Shown here piece by piece: positions 52,612 to 62,222 of a DNA stretch of 64,000 nt (position 1 is the stretch's first letter; each line of letters opens with the position of its first letter). Source of the stretch: Afipia sp. (GTDB lineage: Bacteria > Pseudomonadota > Alphaproteobacteria > Rhizobiales > Xanthobacteraceae); assembly GCA_024707075.1 (NCBI GenBank), contig JANQAK010000001.1, positions 62,001-126,000 of the forward strand. The letters run 5' to 3'. The notes beneath the pieces are model-generated. The model was not told the DNA's origin and made no database searches. It saw only the letters and a program-made list of their open reading frames with translations. Made by a program: the position numbers and the translations under genes.

Positions 52612-54358
52612 TCACCCGACGGCGATCCTTTTCGGAGCACCGTGCGTGTTGGGAATCTTCGCAGCGAACTCGGCGACAAAACCCTCGTGTACGGTTTCCT
52701 CTGGTGCCACGGGCGTCAGTGCAAGGTCGGTATAAGCCTTGACGGCCGGATCAGCGAGAATCTTGCGGCGAAGCCCCCGATAGTGCGCGAACAGCCAAAT
52801 CCACCGGACCGCGCTTTTGACGATCTCACCAAATCGGGCAGGATAAAATACAAGGGGATTGACGACCGGCATTACATGCCGCCGCTGGGTTCTGACCTTG
52901 CGGCGAAACAACCCGAATTGCAACGGGTGAACGTTCTCGATGCGAACGGCGCCGGAAAAAAAGCGTGAGATCGTCGATCAGTTTCCGCTGCGACCGGAGG
53001 TTGCTGACAGAGGCGCGGCGTATGAGCGTTTCAACGTGACTATCGGTGTAGTAAAGCGACCACGCATCGCGATAGACTTTCTCCAGCGTCGCTCTGTCCA
53101 TGGTGGGATGATCGGCGCATGCGTGCTCGAGATCGTACCGGTTCATGTCCGAATCCATCGAAACACCGGCCATGTACATGCGCTTGTGATCCTCCGAACC
53201 CGGCAAGGGCGTCAACAGGAAGAACTCAAGAATATCGATCGGCAGCTCACGCTGGATCGTTTCGATATCCCGCGCAATGGATGCGGGCGTGTCGGTCGGA
53301 AATCCGAGAATGTAGCCGGCACATGTGATGACACCGGAATGCCGCCATGCGAGCAGCATCTCGCGATATTCCCAGATTTTGTTCTGGCGCTTCTTGCTGC
53401 CCATCAGGGACTCTGGATTGATGTTTTCCAGCCCGATAAACACCGAGATGCATCCGGCGCGCGCAACCTTCTCGATAAATCCAGGAATTCGGTGACACAG
53501 GGTATCGACCTGAAATATGAGCGACGGCTTGAATCCCTCATTCTCCCGCAACCAGATGATACGATCCAGAATCGACTCCCAATTCCGGTTTCGCGCAAAA
53601 TTGTCGTCCGTGACAAAGAAGTTCGTCACGCCCTGCGCGGCGTTGGCGCGAATGATCTCCTCCACGTCGTCCGCCGTTCGGTACCGGGACTTCCGGCCCT
53701 GAACGTTGATAATCGTGCAGAAGCTGCACTGAAACGGACAGCCGCGTCCCGCATCGAAACTGGTGAAATCAGTGACCTGCCGGCGGATATTCTCGGCCGG
53801 AAGAATGGGAATTTGGGCGCCGTCGAGATTGGGAAGCTCGTGGAGGCAGTTGTAAATCGGACGCAACTTGCGTTCGAATGCATCGCGAAGCAGATTTTCC
53901 ATCTGCCCTTCGGCTTCGCCCGCGAACAGCGATACCCCCATATCTAGAACCTCCTGGATATCTTCGGGCAACGCGGGCAGCATCGACAGGCAACCGCTGA
54001 CATGAAAGCCGCCAATGACGACGGCGATGTTTTTGTCGCGAAACTGGCGGGCAATATCGACCGAGCGGGGAAACTGGTTCGACTGCACGCCGACCAGACA
54101 AATCAGGCCTGCGCCTGCCTCCTCGATCTGACGTGCGATGCGCTGGCAATTGACGACCGTGTTGCACTCGTCGATGGCAACGACCTCAATTTCGATATCC
54201 GGTCCGAATATCCGGACGTCCGCAGAATGGCGCACGAGACCGTAAACACTGGCCAGGCTGTTGGCCGGGATCAGGGAGCGGCGCCATTGAATCACATAGC
54301 CGTCGTCGTCGTAGCGCGACGGCTTGATCAAGAATACTTTAAATCTGCCCCCGCTCAT
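52612..54358 (-). pseudogene. B12-binding-type radical SAM protein of unknown function, frameshifted near the end
   Basis: From the ATG at 54358 (MSGGRFKVFLIKPSRYDDDGY) there is an N-terminal Rossmann-like cobalamin-type domain (LICLVGVQSNQF, VVIGGFHVSG), then the radical SAM core with CPFQCSFC (CxxxCxxC) in DAGRGCPFQCSFCTIINVQG, and downstream blocks TDDNFARNRNW and GYILGFPTDTP. The frame shifts in a seven-A run (plus strand 52956-52962). With six, it continues SGAVRIENVHPLQFGLFRRKV and NPLVFYPARF to a stop at 52612, a typical family C-terminus, for about 581 residues. The cobalamin ligand histidine is not evident. It lies upstream of the LptF-like gene in the same operon. The reaction is unknown; methylation or rearrangement of a lipid or sugar is possible. 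Confidence 0.8.
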
Positions 54359-54582
54359 GACATAGCCTTCGGCCATATTGCTCAAACAAAAGGAGAGTTT
54401 GACACGGTTCTTTCGCTAAATCTAACTCGATTTGCCGGTGAATTTCACCCCGATGCGCGTTGCGTAGCTTGTTTTATCGGCATTTCGCCGCCGCTATCCG
54501 CGATCTGCTGGCCTTTGCTGCGGCGGAAGACATTCCCGCCCTCGGACCGACCGACGCCTCCGAGATGATCTCCGGATGCGAG

Positions 54583-55347
54583 CTAGAGTCTGAATCCTGC
54601 GCCGAGGTAAATCCGCCGGACCGACGGATCATTGACGATGTCCGCCGGCGGCCCATGGGCGAGTACGTAGCCGGACTGGATGATATAGGCGCGGTCGACA
54701 AGACCGAGCGTCTCGCGCGCGTTGTGGTCTGTGATCAGGACGCCGACGCCACGGTCGGCGAGTGAGCCGACCAGCCTGCGGACATCGCTGACGGCGATCG
54801 GATCAACGCCTGCGAACGGCTCATCCAGCAACACGAAGCTCGGCTCCCCGGCTATCGCCAGCACAATCTCACAGCGCCTCCGTTCGCCTCCCGATAGCCG
54901 GGCGCCCACAGCATTGCGGACTTCCGACAGACCGAATTCCGACAGAAGAGAGTTGAGCGTCTTTTTCCTGCGGGCCGGGCTGCTCTCGATCGTTTCAAGC
55001 ACCATCAGAATATTCTGCTCGACGGTGAGCGCCTTGAAGATCGAGGCTTCCTGCGTGAGATAGCTCAGGCCACGACGCGCACGTTCGAACAAGGCTGCGG
55101 CTGTCACATTCGCTCCGTCGAGGTGTACGGTTCCCCGGTCGGGCGTCACAATCCCGGCGAGCATTCCGAAAACGGTTGTCTTTCCCGCGCCGCCCGGGCC
55201 TATCAGGCCCACAATGTCCCCCCGCCGGACGTGAAGGCTGACATCCCCCACAACCGTTCGATCACCAAAAACCTTGGCCAGATTTCGAGCATCGAGCACT
55301 GTCGGAAAGCCCGTGTTTTTGAGGCGGTTAGGAGAAGCCCTTAGCAT
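54583..55347 (-). CDS. LptB-like ABC transporter ATP-binding protein
   Basis: A 254-residue ATPase with Walker A GPGGAGKTT, Q-loop YLTQEASIFKALTVEQNI (close to LptB YLPQEASIFRKLTVEENI), signature LSGGERRR, Walker B FVLLDEPFAGVDP and the H-loop in LITDHNARE. The Q-loop and ADIVNDPSVRRIYLG end fit LptB rather than other ABC groups. It would power the LptF/LptG-like permeases encoded three genes downstream on the same strand. It is followed by a 224-bp gap before the radical SAM gene. An ATG at 55347 starts 90 bp from the divergent desaturase gene, so the two share a promoter region. Confidence 0.88.
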   Translation of the reverse strand: MLRASPNRLKNTGFPTVLDARNLAKVFGDRTVVGDVSLHVRRGDIVGLIGPGGAGKTTVFGMLAGIVTPDRGTVHLDGANVTAAALFERARRGLSYLTQEASIFKALTVEQNILMVLETIESSPARRKKTLNSLLSEFGLSEVRNAVGARLSGGERRRCEIVLAIAGEPSFVLLDEPFAGVDPIAVSDVRRLVGSLADRGVGVLITDHNARETLGLVDRAYIIQSGYVLAHGPPADIVNDPSVRRIYLGAGFRL

Positions 55348-55437
55348 GAGAAAGCTGGGTCAGGCCAATGGCTTCGAAGGGAAGTACTTCCCATCGACTT
55401 CGGCCCGTGGCAGGGTCGGATGTCGAAGGAACCCACC

Positions 55438-56409
55438 ATGACCAGCGCCTTTGATTTTTCCACGCCCGCCCAACCTCATCCCGAACGAACCAAAGCGATC
55501 CTGCGGCAACATCCGGATGTCCGCGATCTCATGGGCCGCAATCCCTGGACCGCGGCAATTCTGATTGCGGTTGTCCTGCTGCAGGTCGGCCTGGCGGCGC
55601 TCATGGGACACCTTGGAACAACGTATTGGTGGCTGGCGCTGATCGCGGCATATCTGGTCGGCGCTTTTGCCAACAACTGCCTTTACGTGATCATTCACGA
55701 AGCAACCCATAACCTGATCTTCAGGGACCGCAGGCTGAACAAACTGGCAGCGATCGCTGCCGATCTGCCAAATATCCTGCCGGCGGCAATCGGCTTCAGC
55801 ATCTGTCATCTGGAGCACCACGCCTATCAGGGTGACTACGACCGGGACGCCGACCTCGCCAGCCATTGGGAGGCAGATCTCGTCGGCAATCGCTGGTACG
55901 CCAAGGCGATCTGGCTGATTCTCTTTCCGGTTCTACAGGTCGCGCGGCCGGCCCGGTTTAGTTCGATATCTGTCATGAACCGATGGACAATCCTCAGTGT
56001 TGTCGCCGCCGTTACTTTCGACATCGCCATTGTCCTGTTTTGCGGCTGGAACGGCCTGCTTTATCTTGCTGCATCCGTCCTCTTCGCACTTGGACTGCAT
56101 CCCCTCGGCGCCCGCTGGATTCAGGAGCACTACACGCTCGATCCCAAACAGGAGACGTTCAGCTATTACGGCCCGTTGAATTTCCTCACCTTGAACGTCG
56201 GCTACCACAACGAGCATCACGACTTTCCTTCGATTCCGTGGAACAGGCTTCCCGCGCTTCGTGCGAAAGCGCTGGAGTTTTATGACACTCTTGAATCGAA
56301 ACAGTCGCTCTCTAGACTTTTGGCACAGTTCATTTTCGATCCGAGGTATTCACTGCACTCTCGCGTCGTCCGCGACCGGATGCAGGCGCAACCGAGTCCT
56401 GCAGCCTAA
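55438..56409 (+). CDS. Sphingolipid delta-4-desaturase-like membrane desaturase (DES/DEGS family)
   Basis: A 323-residue di-iron desaturase. The three histidine boxes are HEATH (about 87-91), HLEHH (about 124-128, in SICHLEHHAYQGDYDRDADLA) and HNEHH (about 257-261, in NVGYHNEHHDFPSIPW). The last stretch, with the following RLPALRAKALEFYDTL, closely parallels eukaryotic dihydroceramide delta-4-desaturases, which carry NVGYHNEHHDFPNIP. These enzymes insert the 4,5-trans double bond of the sphingoid base. The ATG at 55438 follows AAGGA by seven bases; an in-frame ATG at 55420 lacks a site. Together with the SPT-like gene, this is the strongest evidence for a sphingolipid-like pathway. Its stop overlaps the next gene tail-to-tail by four bases. 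Confidence 0.87.
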   Translation: MTSAFDFSTPAQPHPERTKAILRQHPDVRDLMGRNPWTAAILIAVVLLQVGLAALMGHLGTTYWWLALIAAYLVGAFANNCLYVIIHEATHNLIFRDRRLNKLAAIAADLPNILPAAIGFSICHLEHHAYQGDYDRDADLASHWEADLVGNRWYAKAIWLILFPVLQVARPARFSSISVMNRWTILSVVAAVTFDIAIVLFCGWNGLLYLAASVLFALGLHPLGARWIQEHYTLDPKQETFSYYGPLNFLTLNVGYHNEHHDFPSIPWNRLPALRAKALEFYDTLESKQSLSRLLAQFIFDPRYSLHSRVVRDRMQAQPSPAA

Positions 56410-57152
56410 AGAGCATTCCCGAAATCAAGCTCACTGGTAAAAAGCATCTCTCGTTTGCTCATCAGGCGAGCCAGGTTCTCGCGAATGCTGTCCACGGTTT
56501 CCGGATGATCGAAGTCGAACGGGTGCATCGCGACACGCAGAATGTCTTCGTTGTGCCAGTGCCTGGTGAGGAGCGGTGCCGCGATGGCCGATCCGTGTTT
56601 GCGCAACCAGGATCGCGTCGCCCACGTAATAACGGGACTCCGCAGGCTTTTCCCCGTTGCGACGGAAAATAGCCGGCTGTGGTCTTCGGTGTAGTGAAGA
56701 CTGCTGTCGCGCAGGATCGAGAATAGGTGTCGATTGAAAAGCCATGCCGGCGCAACGAAGCCCGTCGGATCGCTCCGCAGGCATTGACGGAAAACAGCAA
56801 GTCCATCCTGAATGCGACGTTGCTGGTCGATCGCTTCAAGCGGAAGAAACTCCCCTTCGCTCCCTGTCAAAAAACGGCGCCGGAAGCGATCTCGCGGGGT
56901 TAAAGCAACCGAAGCCGGCGCCTCGTCCGCGTGTGTATACCCATGAAGAAACCACTCAACATCAAAAGCGCGATCACGGCGGCACCAGGCGACAAAATCC
57001 GGACTCAGATCGGACCGCCCAAGGGAATGATAATCCGGGATGAGTAGGAAGCTTATTTTGTCGACACCGAGTGCCACACACAGCGCTTCGGCCTTCTGCA
57101 GCCTAGGCAAATGAAAGGGCGTCACGTCATGGAGTGAAACCAGAAGCTTCAC
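56406..57152 (-). CDS. DUF2334-family polysaccharide-deacetylase-like protein
   Basis: A 248-residue NodB-like-fold protein. The start MKLLVSLHDVTPFHLPRL has the catalytic Asp with His (HDV), followed by LLIPDYHS and WFLHGYTHAD (H-x3-H metal ligands), and a later HPFDFDHPETV with the closing His. DUF2334 proteins are predicted metal-dependent deacetylases of N-acetyl sugars or other amides. The GTG at 57152 overlaps the corrected stop of the upstream glycosyltransferase (GTGA), so the two are coupled. In this setting it may deacylate a sugar on the lipid or the amide of the lipid itself; both are inferences. No signal peptide is present, so it would act in the cytoplasm. Confidence 0.75.
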   Translation of the reverse strand: MKLLVSLHDVTPFHLPRLQKAEALCVALGVDKISFLLIPDYHSLGRSDLSPDFVAWCRRDRAFDVEWFLHGYTHADEAPASVALTPRDRFRRRFLTGSEGEFLPLEAIDQQRRIQDGLAVFRQCLRSDPTGFVAPAWLFNRHLFSILRDSSLHYTEDHSRLFSVATGKSLRSPVITWATRSWLRKHGSAIAAPLLTRHWHNEDILRVAMHPFDFDHPETVDSIRENLARLMSKREMLFTSELDFGNAL

Positions 57153-58401
57153 GACGACCTGCTCGCGATATTCCCGCTCAGACGCGTCACGTAAAGGTCG
57201 GCGATGCGCTTCATCGCCAGATCAATCGTTCCCTGCTTCAACGCGAACTCTCTGGCGGCTGCGGCTTCCTCGATCCAATCGCACTCCATCGCCCGCATTA
57301 CCGTGCGCAGGAAATCGTCGCTATCGTTTGCTCGAAAGATGAACCTGGAATTGGCGTCGCGCAGCAGTTCCCCGGTCCCCCCGTATCGGGACCGACAACA
57401 ACAAGGCCCCGCGCCATACCCTCGACCACTGCAAGGCCAAAACTTTCAAACGGCCCCGGCGCAAGCAATATGTCGTGATCGTCGTAGATTTTTCGTACGT
57501 CCAGTGGGTCTTCGACAAATCCTCTGTAGTCAAAGCGGGGATGGTTCAGGCCGGCGAAAAAATCCTGCGCTCCGCCCCGGCCAATCACGGTCACGCGGAC
57601 ATAATCGAGCGCCAGAAGACGTGGAACGATATCGCGGATCAGTTGTATGCCTTTTTCGATGTTCAGACGACCGACGAACAGACACCTGATTTCGCTTCCA
57701 TTGGCGCTCGCTTTGCGAGTGGCAAGCGGCACCTCAAGATAAATGCGCGGAATTCCGAGAGGCACAACCGCCACCGGCACGCTCTCATCCTCAAGGCGGC
57801 GCTGCATGACTCGTGAGGAAACAACTGTTAGATCGTAGGCGCGCTGCACCCGGTAAAACAGCGATGCCAGGGGCCGGAGAACAGCCGCCTTGCGCAAACC
57901 TTGAAACGCTCCCCTGTTCGCCCAAGGCAAGAGGTGCGTGAGGATGGGGTCGCTGTGGAAGTAGCTGACCAAAAGCCCCTGATAGAGACCAAGCTTCTTG
58001 ATCAGCAGGCAGAACAGTCCCGAAAGCCACGGCTCTCCCACCTCGATAACATCGGGTCTGCTCCCGCGAATGACACGATAGACGCCTGCGTAATCCAGCA
58101 TGAATCGATAGCCGCTCGGATCGCGCGATACGACCGGCCCGTAGATTTCAGCTGTCGATACGTTTTGATCGCTGTCCCGCCAACTGAATCGCGAGCCCGG
58201 ATGGACCAGAACGTACCGATGATCAGTCTGGCCGCTGAAATGCTTGATCCGCGCCTCGTAGAACGCACGAATGCCGCCCGCGCGGCGCGAAAAGAAAGTG
58301 TTGATGTCCAGGAAGGAAAAACTCTTGCGGCCGCCCTGCATCTGCGTCTGCGGCGTGTCGTCCAGAACCGTTGCGAGCTGACCACCTGGATTTGGGTTCA
58401 T
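57149..58401 (-). pseudogene. GT4 glycosyltransferase, frameshifted in the C-terminal domain
   Basis: From the ATG at 58401 (MNPNPGGQLATVLDD) the frame encodes a GT-B enzyme: SFLDINTFFSRRAGGIRAFYEARIKHF (acceptor side), GRPDVIEVGEPW, RCLFVGRLNIEKGI (start of the donor-binding half) and APGPFESFGLAVVEGMARGLVVVGPDTGG, the GT4 E-x7-E motif. The frame is lost in a run of six C (57377-57382). One more gives DTGGTGELLRDANSRFIFRAND and a stop at 57149, about 417 residues in total, a normal length. The corrected stop overlaps the DUF2334 start, which supports the repair. It would add a sugar from a nucleotide donor at the cytoplasmic face. Confidence 0.82.
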
Positions 58402-58418
58402 GAGGCCACGCCCGAATC

Positions 58419-59621
58419 TTATAGCGTCGTGCCGCCGAGCACGGAACGGTAATAGCCCAGCATGCGATCCATGGCTGCGTCCCATGAAAAATTCAGGCTT
58501 CCCTCGCGGGCGACCGCCGCCATGCGGCGGCGCGCGACCGCGTCGGCCACCAGGGTGGACAAATGGTCAGCAAAATCTCCGGCACTGTTTGTTTCAGCCA
58601 TGAAGCCGGTCACCCGTGGAATCACAAGCGAGCGGCTACCCGTCGCGAAGGCGCAAACGGCCGGCAGTCCGGACGCCATCGCTTCCAGCGTGACATTCCC
58701 AAAAGTCTCGGTCTGGCTAGGGAAGAAGAAAATGTCCGACGACGCATACGCCTGCGCAAGATCCTCACCGTGCAGGAACCCAGGAAATATCGTATCCGGC
58801 AGCCTCTCCTCAAGCCACGCTCGCTCGGGCCCGTCACCGACGGCGATGCTTCGGTGAGCAACATTTCGCCGCTTCAATTCGTTCAACGTATCGGCAAGCA
58901 GGTCGAGACCCTTTTCGCGAACGGATCTGCCGACAAAAACAATCGCCACCTGATCCGGGGCAATCCCGTAACGCGCGCGCCATTCCTGGGAACGCTTGGC
59001 GGGATGAAATCTCTCGACATCCACACCGCGAGGCCATGCTGCGAGATTGTCCGCGAAACCCTGTTCGCGCAGAACATCAGCCATCGAGTCTGACGGTACG
59101 TAAACCTGCACGCAGTTGCGATAGAAAAAGCGAAGATAATTTTCGACAGGCTTTTGAAACAGCTTCAGCGGCGCGTAAAACTGCACGTATGTGTCGTAGC
59201 GCGTGTGATACGACGCAACCACCGGCACCTTCAGTCTTTGACCCAGTCGCAAGGCTTGATATCCAAGAATATCCGGCACGGCGATGTGAATGATGTCCGG
59301 ATCGAACTCCTTGATGTCCGCCTGCAGGCGGCGCGGGAGGCCAAGCGCGAGCCGGTATTCAGGCCTCATTGGGAGAGCGACCGACGGCACCGGCGTGAGA
59401 TCGCCGCGATGCTCGAGAGCGGGACGGCCAGCGACGGGAGCAAATATCCGCACCTCGACACCCTTGTCTTCGAGATGGCCCACCAAACGATTGAGCGTCA
59501 GCGCGATGCCGTCCTTGATGTAGTTATAGGAACTTGTGACGAGGCAGACTCGCATCGGACGAGAAGCCGACGCCCGCGGTACAGCCGGGGCGAATGCAGC
59601 CGATGCCTCTGCCATATTCAT
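58419..59621 (-). CDS. GT4 glycosyltransferase (MgtA/SqdX-like)
   Basis: A 400-residue GT-B enzyme from the ATG at 59621 (MNMAEASAAFAP). The acceptor half has MRVCLVTSSYNYIKDGIALTLNRLVGHL and VVASYHTRYDTYVQFYAPL. The donor half has IVFVGRSVREKGLDLLADTL and FFFPSQTETFGNVTLEAMASGLPAVC with the E-x7-E motif. The ASYHTRYDTYV pattern recalls glycolipid glycosyltransferases of the MgtA and SqdX groups that use diacylglycerol-type acceptors. A lipid acceptor is therefore plausible. It is the first gene of a minus-strand run ending with the DUF2334 gene, and is divergent to the membrane protein gene at 59914 across 292 bp holding no other recognisable feature. Confidence 0.85.
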   Translation of the reverse strand: MNMAEASAAFAPAVPRASASRPMRVCLVTSSYNYIKDGIALTLNRLVGHLEDKGVEVRIFAPVAGRPALEHRGDLTPVPSVALPMRPEYRLALGLPRRLQADIKEFDPDIIHIAVPDILGYQALRLGQRLKVPVVASYHTRYDTYVQFYAPLKLFQKPVENYLRFFYRNCVQVYVPSDSMADVLREQGFADNLAAWPRGVDVERFHPAKRSQEWRARYGIAPDQVAIVFVGRSVREKGLDLLADTLNELKRRNVAHRSIAVGDGPERAWLEERLPDTIFPGFLHGEDLAQAYASSDIFFFPSQTETFGNVTLEAMASGLPAVCAFATGSRSLVIPRVTGFMAETNSAGDFADHLSTLVADAVARRRMAAVAREGSLNFSWDAAMDRMLGYYRSVLGGTTL

Positions 59622-59913
59622 GGGTTTGAAATCAGCGAAAGAAGAGAGGCTGCAATCATCAACGAATATCCCTTTGGACAGGTGTCTTGTGCCCGATGGC
59701 CGCCACAACGGCCCGATAATTTGGCGGACCATACCAGTCCGTTGCCACCCCGAGAATGGCCGAATAGCCCTGGGCGGGCAGACCTTAGGCGGCCGAATTA
59801 ACAACAATCCCCGCGTTCTCAGCCCCTTTTCGGCTCCCGCAACGGCTCCGTCGTGGACAACGGCGCCAAATGATGGGATCGTTTGGCGGGGTCAGTGAGC
59901 ACGTCCGGGGCGT

Positions 59914-60888
59914 ATGAACACCGTCGTACAGGTGGGGGATGAGTTCGGGGAAGCGGCCGAAAAGCCGAGGTCCGCGCCGTTCCATTTTGCCATGCAGGCG
60001 TTGCGCTGGGGTGTCCCGGTTATCCTGCTTGGCTTCATCGGGCATCAGCTTGCCTCGATCGGCTGGCTGGAGATCTGGCGAGCGAAACCGACTGCATTGA
60101 GCTTCTATTTGCTGGTGCTGGTACCCTTCTTCGTCCAGCCCGTGGCTGATCTCCTGATCTACCGAAATCTCTGGAAGGTCGAAAAGGCTCTGCCGCTTTC
60201 GATATTCCTGCGCAAGCGCTACCTCAACGCGATGGTGCTCGATTATTCGGGAGAGGCCTATTTCTACTTCTGGGCTCAACACAGGCTTAGCCTTGAGAAG
60301 ACCGTCCTGCTGCACGCCATCAAGGATAGCAACATTCTCTCGGCAGGTGCCGGTCTCGCAATGGTCTGGCTGGTCCTTCTGCTCCTTTCGGCATCGGGCG
60401 GCATCACGCTTCCGACTTTCTTCTCAACGCATTTGTGGACCTCGATTGCGATCGCCTCCCTTCCGCTGATATTCTGTCTCATTCTCGTGTTCGGGGGCCG
60501 TAAGGTCACGACCCTGAACCGGCAGCAGATCGCATCGACATTCACAATTCACCTGCTTCGGAGCGCCATCGCATTGGTGCTTCAGTTCGGCATCTGGTGG
60601 CTGTCGGGAGCACTTCCGACCGCGATTGCATGTCTTTATTTCGTGGCTTTGCGCCTTCTGATCTCGAGATTGCCGCTGCTGCCGAACAAGGATCTGCTGT
60701 TCGTGGGAACCGGCATTGCAGCGGCGAGTTTTCTGACACTATCAACGGAAGCTGTGGCCGCCGTTTTGATGATCACAATCGCGGTCGATCAGTTGCTGGG
60801 TTTCCTGCTTGTCGGCATGCCGTGGTTGCTCGGGCGGTTTTCATTTTCTCGGACGCAGAACCCCGAAAACGCATCTGCTGTCCGCTAG
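59914..60888 (+). CDS. Polytopic membrane protein of the UPF0104/LPG-synthase-TM type
   Basis: A 324-residue protein with about eight helices: ALRWGVPVILLGFIGHQLASIG, FYLLVLVPFFVQPVADLLIY, NILSAGAGLAMVWLVLLLLSA and others. The block LNAMVLDYSGEAYFYFWA at the cytoplasmic loop resembles the conserved S-G-E element of the UPF0104 (lysylphosphatidylglycerol synthase TM) superfamily, whose members include flippases and GT partner proteins. The assignment is tentative. It converges with the following glycosyltransferase gene, overlapping its 3' end by four bases. Confidence 0.55.
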   Translation: MNTVVQVGDEFGEAAEKPRSAPFHFAMQALRWGVPVILLGFIGHQLASIGWLEIWRAKPTALSFYLLVLVPFFVQPVADLLIYRNLWKVEKALPLSIFLRKRYLNAMVLDYSGEAYFYFWAQHRLSLEKTVLLHAIKDSNILSAGAGLAMVWLVLLLLSASGGITLPTFFSTHLWTSIAIASLPLIFCLILVFGGRKVTTLNRQQIASTFTIHLLRSAIALVLQFGIWWLSGALPTAIACLYFVALRLLISRLPLLPNKDLLFVGTGIAAASFLTLSTEAVAAVLMITIAVDQLLGFLLVGMPWLLGRFSFSRTQNPENASAVR

Positions 60889-62222
60889 ATCGCTGCCGAT
60901 CCCTCGTGCAGGGAAACAACGCGTTCCATTTCGGCCTGAAGAACGGTTCCATGATTGACGGCGTTGAAATCTTTTTCAATCCGGCGCCGGGCGGCGTCAC
61001 CTTGACGGCGTCGCAGGGTCTCGTCGCCGAAATACGCCAGACACGCGTCGGCAAGCCCCTTGATGTCCGGCGGAGCGCCCGTCACGAGTTTCCCCTCCAC
61101 GCCGTCGTCAATCATCTCGCCGATCCCGCCCATCCGGAAGGCGATAACCGGCTTTGACATGGCCATTGCCTCCATTACCGCGCGCGGCAGCGGATCGTCA
61201 TAAACGCTCGGCACAACAGCGACATCGAAATCGGCGACGTAGGCGCGAACGTCCGGGCGGAAACCGGCAAAGATGACCCATTCAGCCAGGCCGAGTTCAC
61301 GCACCAGTGCCCGGCATTCTTCAAGATGATCTGGGCGCATATCCTCTGGCGTATCGCCGAAGATCACAAACCGGCATCGCGCCCGTTGTTCATCCGTCAA
61401 CGCATCGATGACGATGCGTGCCGCCCTGATGAGTTCGATAAATCCCTTCCGCGGCAGAATACGGCCATGACTCCCGAAAACCACGGTCTGCGGCGCAAGG
61501 CCGAATTCATCGCGCAGAACCGGTTTGACGGCGCCGCTGTCAAACTCAGCAATATCCAGCGCGGTTTGGATGGCCCTGACCTTTTGCCGGCAGTGGGAAA
61601 ATTGCGTTTCGGTCGCGCGCGAGACGCAAATGATCGATCGAACGTTTCGACCCGCCGCAAGCGCGGCGTGCAGCCGCCGGATGGGCGGAGCCACGGAGGG
61701 ATAAAGAACATGCCAGATCACCGGCACGCCGGTGATTGCCGCAATCGCTCCGCCCGCAAAATTTGCGGTCGTTCCGTTGCAGAAAACGAGGTCGAATTTT
61801 TCCGTCCTCACCCGCTTGATAAGCCTCAGCATGGCTCCTGTGGCGCGGACCACATTCGCAACGGCGCGCGATGCCTTCAGTAAAATGGGGGCATCAAAGT
61901 CAGTCCGCTCCATCGGCCTTGAGACCGGCTCATAGATGTTTTCAATGAGATCAGGTTCAAAGAACAGATTCTCGGCGACGTTGGCGCTCTCCAGCCGGTG
62001 GCTGACTACCCCTTCCCGCGGGATCAGCGCCGTTCGGTGAATACGCTGTGGATCGAGAAATTTCAGCACGTATAGAATGGTTCGGCCCGGCCCGCCATTT
62101 CGTGACGTATCGTTGATGAAAAGAACGCGAAGCCTCCGGTCCCGCGCGTCTTGCGCAGACGATGGCTTGGGTTCAACTGTCCGCAAGACTGAACCGCTAG
62201 CTGGCGGTGATGGCAGTTGCAT
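60885..62222 (-). CDS. GT4 glycosyltransferase
   Basis: A 445-residue GT-B enzyme: RRLRVLFINDTSRNGGPGRTILYVLKFL, the acceptor loop PVIWHVLYPSVAPP, the donor half VVFGSHGRILPRKGFIELIRAARI, and the catalytic stretch VVPSVYDDPLPRAVMEAMAMSKPVIAFRMGGIGEMI with E-x7-E. Donor and acceptor are unknown. The first 30 residues are polar and may be unstructured. Its start overlaps the end of the upstream glycosyltransferase gene by 26 bases, suggesting coupled expression of consecutive transfer steps. Confidence 0.85.
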   Translation of the reverse strand: MQLPSPPASGSVLRTVEPKPSSAQDARDRRLRVLFINDTSRNGGPGRTILYVLKFLDPQRIHRTALIPREGVVSHRLESANVAENLFFEPDLIENIYEPVSRPMERTDFDAPILLKASRAVANVVRATGAMLRLIKRVRTEKFDLVFCNGTTANFAGGAIAAITGVPVIWHVLYPSVAPPIRRLHAALAAGRNVRSIICVSRATETQFSHCRQKVRAIQTALDIAEFDSGAVKPVLRDEFGLAPQTVVFGSHGRILPRKGFIELIRAARIVIDALTDEQRARCRFVIFGDTPEDMRPDHLEECRALVRELGLAEWVIFAGFRPDVRAYVADFDVAVVPSVYDDPLPRAVMEAMAMSKPVIAFRMGGIGEMIDDGVEGKLVTGAPPDIKGLADACLAYFGDETLRRRQGDAARRRIEKDFNAVNHGTVLQAEMERVVSLHEGSAAI

